This document shows, one piece after another, positions 9,401 to 19,283 of a DNA stretch of 64,000 nt. A model generated the notes under the pieces. It was not told the origin of the DNA. It saw only the letters and a list, made by a program, of their open reading frames with translations, and did no database searches. Position 1 is the first letter of the stretch. Every line of letters begins with the position of its first letter. The DNA is from Trametes villosa (lineage: Eukaryota > Basidiomycota > Agaricomycetes > Polyporales > Polyporaceae), in contig PUDQ02000003.1 of NCBI GenBank assembly GCA_002964805.2, positions 124,001-188,000 on the forward strand. Reading direction: 5' to 3'. The position numbers and the translations under genes were made by a program.

Positions 9401-11825
9401 CGTTACCAACAGATGCGTCCGATGGTTCAAGAATGACCGCGCCCGCGAAGAGCGGATCGCTGCTGGAACGTCGTGCGCGGTCAGCGAGCTCTTCCAAGGC
9501 CGAGAAGTTGACCGATCCGACGTGGATGCCGGCACCCGTTGGAGCCTTCGCCGTCTTTCGAGCGGGGCAATTGCTGCTCTGATGCCCAACGTCTCGACAG
9601 TTGAAACAGCGGCCCTCGGCCCTCAAACGGTCGCGCTCCTCGCGCGACAGCGGATTGGTATGCTCCTTGGCCTTCTGTTGCATCTTAGGATACTCCTGAC
9701 GGTTCTGCTTGCCTGCAGATTGGCTGGACTTGCTCAGCTTGGGTTTATCCTTAACAGGCGCGCCCTCCGGCGGTCCTGTGCTCGATTTGAACGGCTCAGG
9801 GCCCTCAGTACGGGTACCGAAACGTCCCCACGTCCGGCCCGGGATCTGACCTGAGAAATCGCGTTCCTCGCGTCGGGCTTCGTAGTATGCCTCCTCCTTA
9901 CGGATAGTGTACTTAACGAGCTTGTCTAGCTTAGTTTTCTCCGGGTTCAATCCCTTTTCGATGAGATACACCCGCAAATGAGTGTTCAGACCTCGCCAGA
10001 AGATCTGGACGAGTTGAAAGTCTGTTACATCGGGGAAACGAACCGCTAACTGCTGGATATCGCGCACGAAGTCGCGCACCCGGCTCTTGCCTTGCACCGA
10101 GTGTTCAAGACGCGAACGGAGCCTAGACTTATAGTCCGTGGGGAAGCAGTAGTCGAAAAGGGCTTCGTATAGCCGTTTAACCGTCCATTCAGACTGCCTA
10201 GTAGATACATGGCGCATAAAGAAGCGTCCTGGTTCGCCAGTCATGAACTGAACCATTAACTTAAGTATAATGCGATCGGAGAGCTCATTGAGCTCCCCCC
10301 AAGTGTCTACCTCGTACGTCCATTGGTCGAACGTGTCGAGGTCCGCTCGACCGTCCCAAACGAACGGCGGCTTGATCTTAATGCCGGCTAGAGCCCGTCG
10401 CATCCGCTTGCTATCATCCTTCTGTTGCTTTCGATGGCGTTTCTCATGCACCGACTTGCCAGAGTGTGACGAGCGCGAGCTAGGCGTTGCCGACGCGGAC
10501 GTCGTCTCGGAGTCATTAGAGCTCTCGTCCGAACTCGAGCCGTCGCTGAACGGAGGGCTGTCGTCACCGTCAGACGGAGGGCCTCGTCCGTCACCTCCGG
10601 ACGCTTCTGTGGTCCTACGGAACCACCCGCCCTCCGGCACTTGCGACGCATCACGCTTGAAGGTGCTGTATGCCGTCGGGCGCGGCGTGGTTGACGCTCC
10701 TCGCGGCGCTGGGTGAGAAGAGGCTCGAGGAGCCACAGAAGGCCTCCGACGATGTTTACCGGACGGTTCCGGGGTATGCGATACAAACTGCTGTAGGAAT
10801 TCGCGCTGCGAAGAGTCCCGGGGAACCTCTTTAGCCTTTTGTTCAGCAGTGAAGCGTCCGTCGCGCCCGGCGGGCTGAGGAGCGGCTTCCTCAGGTAGTA
10901 CTTCGACTATAACGGCCATGGCTCGAAGCACAGGCCCTTTCGCATCTGCCTCGGCCGCGGCTGTCTTCAACGAGGCTCTGATAGCGAGCTGAAGGTCGTA
11001 GTCGTCGTCTTCACTCGCCGAGCTCTCGACTTCGCGCCAGAACTCGTCGCTAAACGATTCGTCCATTGAATGTACTACAGGTAAAGTAGGTACAGTAGGG
11101 TCGCTGTCCCAGCCGTCCGGCACGGGCCCCAGCTGATCCTCGGACTCGCAAAGGTCGAACCAGGATGGAAACCGACTAGTAGATACTAGTGGTCCGATCT
11201 CTGGAACGAGGGAGCTACTGCCTCCTTTGCGAGCGCGTACCCAAGCCCCGCCGATGACGCTGCCGTCGAGGCGCGAACCATCCGAGCTTAGGGTGCTGCC
11301 GTTGAGGCGCAACTCCGACGAGAGAGCGCGACTTTCGTCTAGTCGCGGCTCAATCTCGAGGGGGCTGCCAAGGAGGCGCTCCTCCTTCTGTTGTCCTAAC
11401 AGGAGACCCGCGTCGCTTCTCAGGACGATCCCCGTCGTGAGGCCGTCGTCCAAAGCGACGCCGCCGGTGCTGGCGCTCTGCTTGTCCCCAAGATGCACGT
11501 CGTCGCGAAGCTGGTCGCGGACAACGTGGGCGTACGTACGAGTGACTCGTCGGGAACCTCCCGGCTCGACAAGTCGCTCGTAGTCAGCCATACCCCACTT
11601 CGCACTGAGAGCTGTATCGCTGGCAGCGGCGACAATAGGGTTCTTGGGAACTCGCCGAGCCGGGGGCGGCTCGGCCGAGGGGAGATGATACGGAGATGGA
11701 AGCTCACCGGTGGCTTCCAAGATCTCCGATGTCTTTGGCACTTCAGCGTGCTTGAGAGCAGGGGCGGCCGCCTCGTTCGAGGTCCGCTTGCTCTTGTTCG
11801 ACGCCTTACTCTTCTTGTAAGGCAT
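6486..11825 (-). CDS. Gag-protease-RT-RNase H polyprotein, copy 2 (1779 aa, missing integrase)
   Basis: Single ORF without gag/pol frameshift. Residues 1-490 are a low-complexity, Ser/Arg/acidic N-terminal extension. About 490-660 is a retrotransposon Gag (capsid-type) domain. A CCHC zinc knuckle CFNC...GHQSSNC sits at about 740-753 and binds RNA. Protease DTG is near 1083, RT YLDD at 1401-1404, RNase H Asp near 1555, Glu near 1597 and Asp near 1622. The start ATG at 11825 is the first in frame after the leader. The last residues and stop come from the nested LTR, so integrase is absent and the copy is not autonomous. Where it overlaps copy 1 (9491-6491) the proteins agree completely. The product would be cytoplasmic particle proteins and enzymes for cDNA synthesis. 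Confidence 0.93.
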   Translation of the reverse strand: MPYKKSKASNKSKRTSNEAAAPALKHAEVPKTSEILEATGELPSPYHLPSAEPPPARRVPKNPIVAAASDTALSAKWGMADYERLVEPGGSRRVTRTYAHVVRDQLRDDVHLGDKQSASTGGVALDDGLTTGIVLRSDAGLLLGQQKEERLLGSPLEIEPRLDESRALSSELRLNGSTLSSDGSRLDGSVIGGAWVRARKGGSSSLVPEIGPLVSTSRFPSWFDLCESEDQLGPVPDGWDSDPTVPTLPVVHSMDESFSDEFWREVESSASEDDDYDLQLAIRASLKTAAAEADAKGPVLRAMAVIVEVLPEEAAPQPAGRDGRFTAEQKAKEVPRDSSQREFLQQFVSHTPEPSGKHRRRPSVAPRASSHPAPRGASTTPRPTAYSTFKRDASQVPEGGWFRRTTEASGGDGRGPPSDGDDSPPFSDGSSSDESSNDSETTSASATPSSRSSHSGKSVHEKRHRKQQKDDSKRMRRALAGIKIKPPFVWDGRADLDTFDQWTYEVDTWGELNELSDRIILKLMVQFMTGEPGRFFMRHVSTRQSEWTVKRLYEALFDYCFPTDYKSRLRSRLEHSVQGKSRVRDFVRDIQQLAVRFPDVTDFQLVQIFWRGLNTHLRVYLIEKGLNPEKTKLDKLVKYTIRKEEAYYEARREERDFSGQIPGRTWGRFGTRTEGPEPFKSSTGPPEGAPVKDKPKLSKSSQSAGKQNRQEYPKMQQKAKEHTNPLSREERDRLRAEGRCFNCRDVGHQSSNCPARKTAKAPTGAGIHVGSVNFSALEELADRARRSSSDPLFAGAVILEPSDASVGNGQQEGVWTRAHEADCIEYILSLFHSYYAPDLARSVGMDPLSRFEVDSYGDGDRFLVLDRLAAIGLPDEYVVTRQRLDDPSYGVPEIIQDEWDAWIALPPRPEWGTGFPPCDAPPGDISPLFWLRAHVRATLRSDFPDLPMQIDLVDIYQHELGYAATSVLNSEEYVFTHEDVRDPSFDPTAISRVVLDGYSLDDLWQHRRSIERRQQRRQRLMAGAVGFKTSKGSKKAQQKHVPANAIPAIERNAMRPKDFTWTAPLPVVVTVEINGHTARALLDTGCMADFVSTTLVDQLKLPTEVLEKQLPVQLAVQGSRSKISRCATVDFKYQEISCKRRFDVVNLENYDIILGTPFMFQHKVALALNPARVVVGCNTPAVMEGEDVAVIMSAAAELLEDRLDELRETLRTEAADLCQDGAALALPPLRAINHTIPLIDESKLYSYRPSKCAEALKPLWRERKTQNLDSGRWRLSSGVNASPMLMIPKPAREDGVLRLRTVVDKREQNANTLKLAAPLPDMDGILRNVVQHKYRSLVDGKDAYEQIRVVPEHVPRTLFTTPDGTMVSLVLQQGDVNGPTTYQMVMNHIFSPYIGVFMDVYLDDIVIYSDTIADHMKHVRIVFDVLRREKFYLGADKMHFFAKTLKILGHVIDDHGIRMDPHKVDSVLNWKVPTNKSLLSSFLGAVSFLAPDCEGIRIPMGVLAPLTSVAKAWRWTDTHQRAFEQVQATVHKWRNNRRIALDYSEGAPAINLVTDASLTGASGYLCQGDDLKTAKVVSFWSGKFIPAQQNYPVHEQELLAIVESLKRFRPLLYGATFRICTDHKALEYLMSQRHLSLRQHRWMDVLNEFKFTIHYIPGETNTFADALSRIYSDEPAGIERAPSEYLSDDGAGVPHMRAVYTGAAALLDIPMRRSARLAAKSTPQGMYNEARMASSHTSSTPSPRARRRRREVPATVPSEPVLPQALAPRIDDASSEVTV

Positions 11826-11914
11826 GGTCGTCGTGGAGGGAGGTTTCTAACGGCGAACGGGTGATCAATCCGACGCGTTAGAGGTGATACGAAAGAAAGG
11901 GATACTCAAAAAAA

Positions 11915-12348
11915 TGTGAGAAACCCGGCTCCTTGAAGAGGCCTTGCTGACTTAGAGGGTCGCGAGGTCGATGTCGAGGAGGTCGGGAAACACGAGAGTC
12001 GTCGCAGACACGAGCAATGAGTAGGAAGAGATCGTATCGCAAGAGAGACTGCCCAACTCGGGGCTACAGCAGGGGATATCTAGGGCTACTCAGGCGGGTC
12101 GGTAACGGAGTCTAGAACGAGTGTGTAATCGAATGAGTAGCCAGGGGGGAACGAGTGACAAGGTAAATGAGAATCGGAAGAGATCGAGGGCCGAGAGGCC
12201 AAGGGAGCGAGGGGAGAATCGAATCGATGGGGTGCGGGGAGTGACCAAACGAGCGGGCGGCACGGTCACGTGACCGTGCTTCTCCCGCTCGCGCCGGTCG
12301 CGCCGTATGCGCCTATCTGTCCGCCAGGTGTGAGTGCCGCTCCTTACA
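11915..12348 (-). repeat. 434-bp LTR, 5' LTR of copy 2
   Basis: Same 434-bp repeat, identical by eye to 3002-3435. It precedes the leader and gag start of the minus-strand copy, so it acts as its 5' LTR and promoter. Right flank is CCTCA; if the element has an intact left end outside the window, the predicted target duplication there is TGAGG. Confidence 0.93.
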
Positions 12349-15300
12349 CCTCACCACGAGTTGCGTCTGACGTGATGGTAAGCACAGTACAGGCCATGCT
12401 ATGTGTTTCCCGCAATTTTATGGCGTGCTTCTGCGCCTTGTTCGGCGATGTCCTAGCACGACGTCGTGTCTCGCACTCGCAATGTGTCTCGCTCTTTGCC
12501 TGCCCTCGCTTAGAACCTCGAGTGCATGACGGTGTGTACGCCGAGTGCTGACTCATACCTTTTCCCAGTGTCCCCTGGTTCCATTGAAGGATCGTGTACC
12601 TAAGGCATGCAGTGCTCGCTTCCCTCGGTCCTAGCCCCGACACCCCTGCTGTGCCTGTCGTAGTCGGTCCTCACCTCCACGCGGACCGTCCGACATACGT
12701 CTTTGCCTCTGGGCGCACCGCTCGTGGCTTCATAGTCGCCGGATCCTCGCCTTCTCCAGAGACTTGCGGAGAGTTCGCGGGGCCGACATGGCTACTCGCC
12801 CTGTCCTGGACATCCCCTGTGTTCAACGGAGCCCAATGAATGGTGTACGGTGCGCTATTCATGTATCTATCACTCCTGACATCGTTTGCCAACGTATTTC
12901 CAGCTGTTATGGTCAAATCCGGGCTGGCGATCGCATACACTACGCTCTCGCACACGCTCCAGCGTTTCGACGCTCTCGCCGGGCAGACTGCGATGACAGC
13001 CTCCGCCGGGCCTCTCACTTGCGGTTTAACAGCCGCTCACGTTGCTCTGGAGAGCTCGAAATATCACAGGTATCTCCCGGCGTGCTCTCCGTGTGGACAC
13101 CCAGCCGCCGTTCGAACGGACTGGGGCGACCGTCGTCGCCTTGGTCAAGAACGATCTCCCGCTTGTTAGTCTTGCCGCCTTGCAACTACGCCTCGCCGTA
13201 TTAGACACCTTCTAATGCCCTCCACTCCACCTTCTGGCAGCATTGCCACCAGGGGAAGGCAGTCTCCGCGCTCACGACTGGGCGACGCGCACGCTGTCCA
13301 CTCAGATTCGGCGTACCTCGGCTATTCCGCACGCGCCGACGCACTCCGCTACGACGTAACTCGACTGCTCGTAGCCTCATCGCTCGTCAAAGGATGTAGC
13401 GAGCGCACCTAGCCGCAGGTGCAAGTCTGCGCTCGCTGAGATCAGACCGAGGCGGCGTTCCGGTCTGCTCTTTCGCCCTCCTCCCGACCTCCATGCTACA
13501 ACTCTTTGGCGCCTTCCCTGCGTATGCGTCACGGTTGCGAGGGGGTCGCGGGCCAGCTCTACGTTTCATCTCCCGGTCCGTCATCGAAGTAGACGTGTCC
13601 GTTTGCTTACCCACTGCCCTTCATGAGTAGGGCACCACACGGGCCCCACCGCGGGTTGTTATCGCGCCCTCCGTCGCACGATTGCCCTCTGCTACATACC
13701 GAAGAGGCCCGGCCTCATCATCCTAATGTTGCGCCTCACGACGACATCTTTCCGCGCACTCCCGCCTTCTCTCGCGACAGCGCTCTCGGCGCACCGTCAC
13801 AGCCGTCGCCCGGCGATCGTCCTCCCTCGGGCATGCGCCGCGAAAACTAGAGCGCCATGGCATGTGTCTTCCCAGCGTCAGTCCGTACGAGCATACGAAT
13901 GTGCTGCCCAAACTCGAGTCGCAGGTGGACACGAGGCGGCCACATGCAAACGCCAGTACCCCCGGTGAGTGCCCAACACGTGTATCGCCGACATACTGCT
14001 GACGGACTCAGACGCGAGCGCAGGGCTGGCCCTTGTGTTATCCCGCTCCGCGGCGCCGTACGAACCTGTGCGAGACTTGCTCGTGCGGCCTACCCCCTCT
14101 CGGAACGCTCTTCGCTACGCGGTCTGGTCGAGGCAAACTCCATCCGGACGCGTGTCAACTTCCGCACCTGCAGGAAGTGCATACCACGCAGGACGTCTTA
14201 CGCTCACCGACCAACACGTCGCATTTGCGTGGAGCGTGCACGATCTACGCCCCTCAATGGATCGCCGAGACTCCCACATCCACAGGCGTCCGAGCATTTC
14301 CGCTCGCGATACTTCCACCGCTCGCACGTTACATGTCTTGACCATCGCTCATATCCTCGCTGTATATCCTGTTGCTCCTCAAACATCTGTCTCGTTCTAC
14401 GCTCCTTGTCGCTGGAATCCTCCCACTACCTGTCTTGGTTCAGTACTGCGATATTGATGCGGCAACTGTGCTCGCGTGGTGCACTGATACTCATTCTGAG
14501 CAGTGTACTAGGAACACTGTATATATTTTGTGGACACCCTTTATGCACTACGATGAAACAAAGCCTCGCGGGGCGCGCATACTACGGCGCACACAATCAT
14601 TACAAAATACAAGGAAGTGCGTCTCCTCGAGCATTGCCCCCCTGTCCGACCGCCTGCCCGCAGGTAGCCTGATTGCGCGTGCACCTCCCGTCCTGCGCAT
14701 CCAGAAGATAGCAAAGTTGGACACGGACCTGCCACCCGCGCGAGGGTGACGATTGCGATGCTCATTCCTAACGACGTTGGTCACCACGCGTTCGTCTATG
14801 CGGGCAATCCCGTGCGCGCGCGCCGAGGATGTTCAGCGCGTCCACTTCGCATGCAGCCATTAGCAAGGATCCTCGGGAATTTCATGCATACCTAGAGACG
14901 TACCCATAAGAGGGGGCGCTTCCGCTTGATCGCGATCGGAGTGTGTCGCGGCGCCGCTGTCGCGTGCGTACTCGAGTGTCACCTCCCGCTCCGGCGAGCA
15001 GGCGGTGGGTTCGGACGCTCTGAGAGCTCTGAAAGGGCACTACGACACATGCTCGCGCTGTACGTTAGGACGTCGTATCGTGCGCTCGAGGGGGTCTCGC
15101 GGCATCCCTACACTACACTATCGGCAGGCTTTACGGTCAAGGTAGCCTAAGCAGGAGTAGTATGTTAGCTCCAAGCTCTGGAGATAGCGTTGCACCGAGG
15201 CGTACCGAACATGCGCTCCCAAGGATTGCCTACGAACACTCGCGTCGCACCAGAGAGCTTCGCCCGGGACTTTGAACCTAGCTCGCAGCGGACCTCCTGC

Positions 15301-18300
15301 ATTATCCAGAACGAGAGGGAAAGAGTCGCGTTTAAATAGGTCAGGATCGCGTCGCTAGAACGTTGGGGTCTCGACAACGAGTGTCTCGGGATCGTACTCA
15401 TGTGCAGTGCCTAATAGGAGAGCACCCGTGCGGCTGCATAGATGACAGATGAGGGCGAATGCGTTGTGAGTCTGATAGCAAGCATGCGAAGCGGTGAGTC
15501 CCTGGGAGGCTAGCACTTCAGGAGTGGGAAAGTACTCACTGGGGAATGGCGCGCTCTGCTTGAACGAGTCATGTTGAGAGTTGTTCAGGCCATTTCAGCA
15601 TGCAGAGTGCGAGAAGAGATGTCGCAACTCGGAGTAGGATTCATGGCAGGGCGCCGGAGCGACGAAGCTGAGCAGCGAGACGTAAGGTGACTCAGCCTTC
15701 GAATTGGCGTGCAGCCTGTGCGTAGTGTTTCTGGTGACAGAGAAAGCAGGAGAAAATCAGCAGATTCCGTCGGCGGGAGTCTCGTCAACATCGGTAACAG
15801 ACGAGTTATGAGCGTTGCGTGCCGCGACGCGAGCGTAGAGGGCCGGGCAAACGCAAGAGGCAGGCGCGCATGCGGGCGTAAGGCGGGGAAAGCCTGGGAA
15901 CGCGGCCACGTGACCGCGCTTCTCCCGCACCGCGTGGCCTGTGCCAGTCGCTCGATGAGCGCCACCGTCGCCGCTGGCCCTCTCCTCTCTCCCTCGCTCC
16001 GGAGTGCCTTCGACGGCGACGCTCACAGTGTACACTTTGTTAGTGTGCCAACTTCGCTATAGAGTTCTTCTAGACCTCCCGCACCGTCAGATCTCCGCCC
16101 TCCCTCCTGGTCATCCTCGTGAGCGGGCCTGCCTGCACCACGCGATATCCTCCCTAGCAATATCCAATCCATCCCACCTCAAGTGCATATAGTCCGCATG
16201 AGCTCATAATGCAGACGAAGAAAGACTCGAGAACCGGAGAGTTAGCCCAGGTTGAGCGAGTTTGAGCCCCGAGGTGGTCGGTGAGCAACTCTCTCCCGTC
16301 TCCGTGTACCCAACTTACTTACTCCTCAAGCTTCCAGTTTCGAGACGCGCGAGTGTGCGCCACAATGTAAGCACCCAGTCTCTTAATTATGCCTGACCCT
16401 ACCTTGCGTTGGATTGGTTCTCATCAGCTGTCGATAGCTTTCGTTCGCCCCGCACGCGTATCTCAGCTATCACCTCCCACAAGGCCACTACGTACGGCGG
16501 CGCGATCTTGCGTTGTCGAAGAAGAAAACAAGCACCTTGGTGGATTTCACGCTGACCATTAAGAAGTTGTTAGGACAACGGACGAGGGGTAGTGTTGTGA
16601 GAAGTAGCCTCGGGTGCGTATACGCTATCCCTAATCTCTAGCATGTTATAATAACACGCTCCGGCTCAATTGTTACCAACGTAGATTTGAGGCCATGGAG
16701 GCGGCCTGACGCCCGATATGCGTCGCAAACTTGGGCGACGAGCTTCAAGCAGCGCATCCGAGCCCGAACTTCCTCATACTCGTCGTCTGGAGCTCGCTGT
16801 CCATGCGGAGCGACCTTCCCGCTTGCCCTTGCATCAACGTAAAGGAGGGGGCGAGCAATCTGCCACACCTCTTGTGCCGGCACTCTTCCCTGAACTCGAA
16901 CTCTCACCTAGACCCTAACGGCTCAGCTGGTATCCTCATACCGCACGTATGTACTGGTTTTGCGCACATCGTGAGTTGTATACGCCGTTTACATGGCCCA
17001 AGACTGACGAAGTCTTGTCCGCAATGCGCAGCTGATTCTGTCCTTGATTCGCGTATATCGCGCAACCCATCGCGTCGCACAATCTTTCTCTGCGACGACT
17101 CAACCCAGAGCGGGCCTCTGTGATGTGGCTGCTCCCGCGCAGCGACAGGATAGACATCCGCGGCAGCACACCGCGCCACGGTGTGGCCTGGCCGCTCATT
17201 CTGGAGGAGATTGGCGGTGGCTCTGATGAGAAGGTACTCCTCCGTGTGCGGGACTCCCCCGTAGCTCCCTTGACGCTTATCACGTATGCTGTAGGGGCGT
17301 ACTCATGGAGTCCGGCCTGCATGAATATGCGTACCTGCCTTCGACCAACATTTCGGTATTACGCCAAGCGCCGTGCGCTCACTCGATGTATTTTTATGCT
17401 GAAGACCATGAGGTGAGCGCTCCACGCACCGGACAGCAGTGCCATGTGGTGCGAGCTGGACCTGATCTCCCGCATCTGCGCAGATTCGTGTCCTCCCACA
17501 GCGTGTCAGGCAGTGAATGGGTGGGCGGAATGTCTCCAGCCGTGACGGTGCGCTCAAGGACATCATCTGTCTTTCCAAAGATACGACCCGACGTCCCCGA
17601 AGTATCTCGCGCGCAAGTACTGCCCTTGGTTTGATGTTGTATCGCGCTCTCACTGACGTTCTCGTTTGCTAGTCGAACGGTGGCTGTTACGCGGTTTGAC
17701 TGAGAAGACCTCCGAGGTACGCCCGATATCCTCAGAACTGCATCGCGCGTCTGCTGACGGTCGTGTATGCCGCACACTCCAACCAGGACATCCAATCTCC
17801 ATAATGCGCTCGTCGAGGCCCATACGTCGCTCTGTGCAATCTGCAGCACTCTGCCATCCGGCGCCACGGCGCGAAGGCCACGCCCCTAGCTGTGTTCAAG
17901 CCTCGGAACGTCCGCAAGGCTCCAGAGCAACACGCGCGCGCGGTCCTGCGCCAGGTGGTGAAAGCAATAGGCTTCCAATGGCCTACGGCTACGATTGCAT
18001 GGGCGATGGCTCGAGTGGGCGATCGGTCGCTGTTCGACGCTCATCCAAGGTGGTACGAGACGGGCGCCGCTCTTGAAACTCCGTGCTCTGGCGCTACTAA
18101 CCCCGTTAGCTGTACTCGGAGGATGATTCCATCCCGGGAGGGGGTGCGCGCGAGGGCGTGGACACCTGTATTGTACGGCGTAGGACGTGTATGACAACAC
18201 GGTACATCTGAGTTTCGAAGCGAGGAGTGGCAACGTCGGAAGTTCCACAAGTACAAATCAGCGTACGTATCATGTCCAGTAAGTACATTCTGACGGCGAA

Positions 18301-19283
18301 GGAACCGGGACGGGACGGCGAGACGGAAGCGCGAGCAGGAAGGATTGTTCGGGGAGCACAATATCTGAGGAGGGGCGGGGCGGGCACATGGAGCCTACGG
18401 CGAAGAGACATAAATATTCCAAGAGGTGGCGAGAACGGGGACGGAATCGAGGCGCGGAGGATGTTGGTATACATGTATATACTGAATCATGGGGAACGAG
18501 AGGGCTCAGTACGGCGCATTCTGAGGATCGGGGAAGAGAGCGGAACGAAAGGCCGTTCTCGGATGCAAGAGTAAAATCGCTCGTGGACTGGTCTGCCGTC
18601 GAGCACGGTCCTCTCGGCGCAACGCACAGTGCAACAACGGAAGATATAGGTAGAGAGGTCGTCGCCTCTGCGTACGCCTATGGCATTGAGACGAGTGCAT
18701 GACGGCATGGACGAAGCTTGGGCACCTTGTCGAGGACGCGCCGGGAGACACGCAGATACTCCAGGCAGTACGACTCGGGTGTATGCTTCCGCGCGACCCA
18801 AAACGGTGGCGAGTGGGAGGCTGCCGACGGACGCGCCCTGGTGTTACGAAACGTCCGCGGGTGAGGTAGGAAGCGCAGGAAGTAGGGTCACATGCTGAGG
18901 TGGCGTGTCGATGGTGCGAAGGCGTCTCAAACGGTCGGATGGTGATAGAATGCGAGAGGGGGAGGAAGATTGGGCAGATACGGATAGAGCACGAGGGATG
19001 GAGGGCTGTTGGAGCTGGAGATGAAGAACGAGATGAGGAGCCTCCGGAGCTGTGACTTAGAGTTGCATTTGACGGCCAAAAATGAGTACCAGATGAGTAG
19101 TACTCGTCTACCGATAAGGAAGTCTGGATGAGGTAGCGTGTAGGGCCGGGGAATCGTCTCTTGGGCTTGCAGGGGCTGTGACAGAATCTAAAGACGTTGG
19201 CGTTGCATGATTGGGTGAGAGTGATCCGCTCGAGGGTGTTGTTGCCGTCCCAGTCTCAAGCGGCGTCGCCTGGGGGGACGCCC
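12349..19283. other. Intergenic, no confident gene; diverged repeats
   Basis: About 6.9 kb between the Gypsy complex and DUF6535 gene 1. Long ORFs occur in many frames because stops are rare in this base composition, but none shows a domain or splice pattern I recognise. A minus-strand ORF at 16638-16907 is coding-like in composition but unidentified. Contents that can be named: the CACGTG/TTCTCCCGC block at 15901-15928, a stretch near 13.73-14.2 kb resembling 26.75-27.1 kb, and a block at about 18.56-19.1 kb matching the region 3' of gene 2. Confidence 0.5.
15901..15928 (+). promoter_or_regulatory. CACGTG + CTTCTCCCGC block, likely LTR fossil
   Basis: Reads CGCGGCCACGTGACCGCG then CTTCTCCCGC, closely matching the core of the 434-bp LTR. 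Downstream CGTGGCC...TCGCTCGATGAGCG is shared in diverged form with the locus at 45.76 kb. No intact LTR ends are visible. Confidence 0.5.

Larger units (their letters stand above)
1..9491. repeat. Large palindrome: arms 1-3435 and 6057-9491
   Basis: Base n pairs with base 9492-n across the arms with no gap, and every ORF in one arm recurs with the same length and sequence in the other. The 2621-bp spacer (3436-6056) holds the integrase half. The left arm runs out of the window, so the true arm may be longer, up to the whole gag-pol copy. Confidence 0.92.
6057..12348 (-). mobile_element. Ty3/Gypsy LTR retrotransposon, copy 2 (inverted, lacks integrase and 3' LTR)
   Basis: Read on the minus strand: 5' LTR (12348 to 11915), an 89-nt leader, gag-PR-RT-RH (11825 to 6486) and then the same antisense LTR insertion as in copy 1. 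There the copy stops and joins the 3' LTR of copy 1. No integrase or 3' LTR follows. The two outer 434-bp repeats are inverted relative to each other, which no intact LTR element shows. Flanks of the unit (GCGAA left, CCTCA right) do not match, so it did not insert as a unit. No clear tRNA primer-binding site starting TGG is seen after the 5' LTR; the leader begins with a T run. Confidence 0.88.

Noticed and set aside
6057..12348. DIRS/Ngaro-like retroelement or other type with genuine terminal inverted repeats
   Set aside because: The pol has a DDE integrase partner and no tyrosine recombinase, the unit lacks matching flanking duplications, and the inverted arrangement is explained by the nested LTR with AACTG and the fold-back.
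13857..14672. 271-codon plus-strand ORF as a gene
   Set aside because: Same reasons; overlapping open frames in several phases and no recognisable motif.
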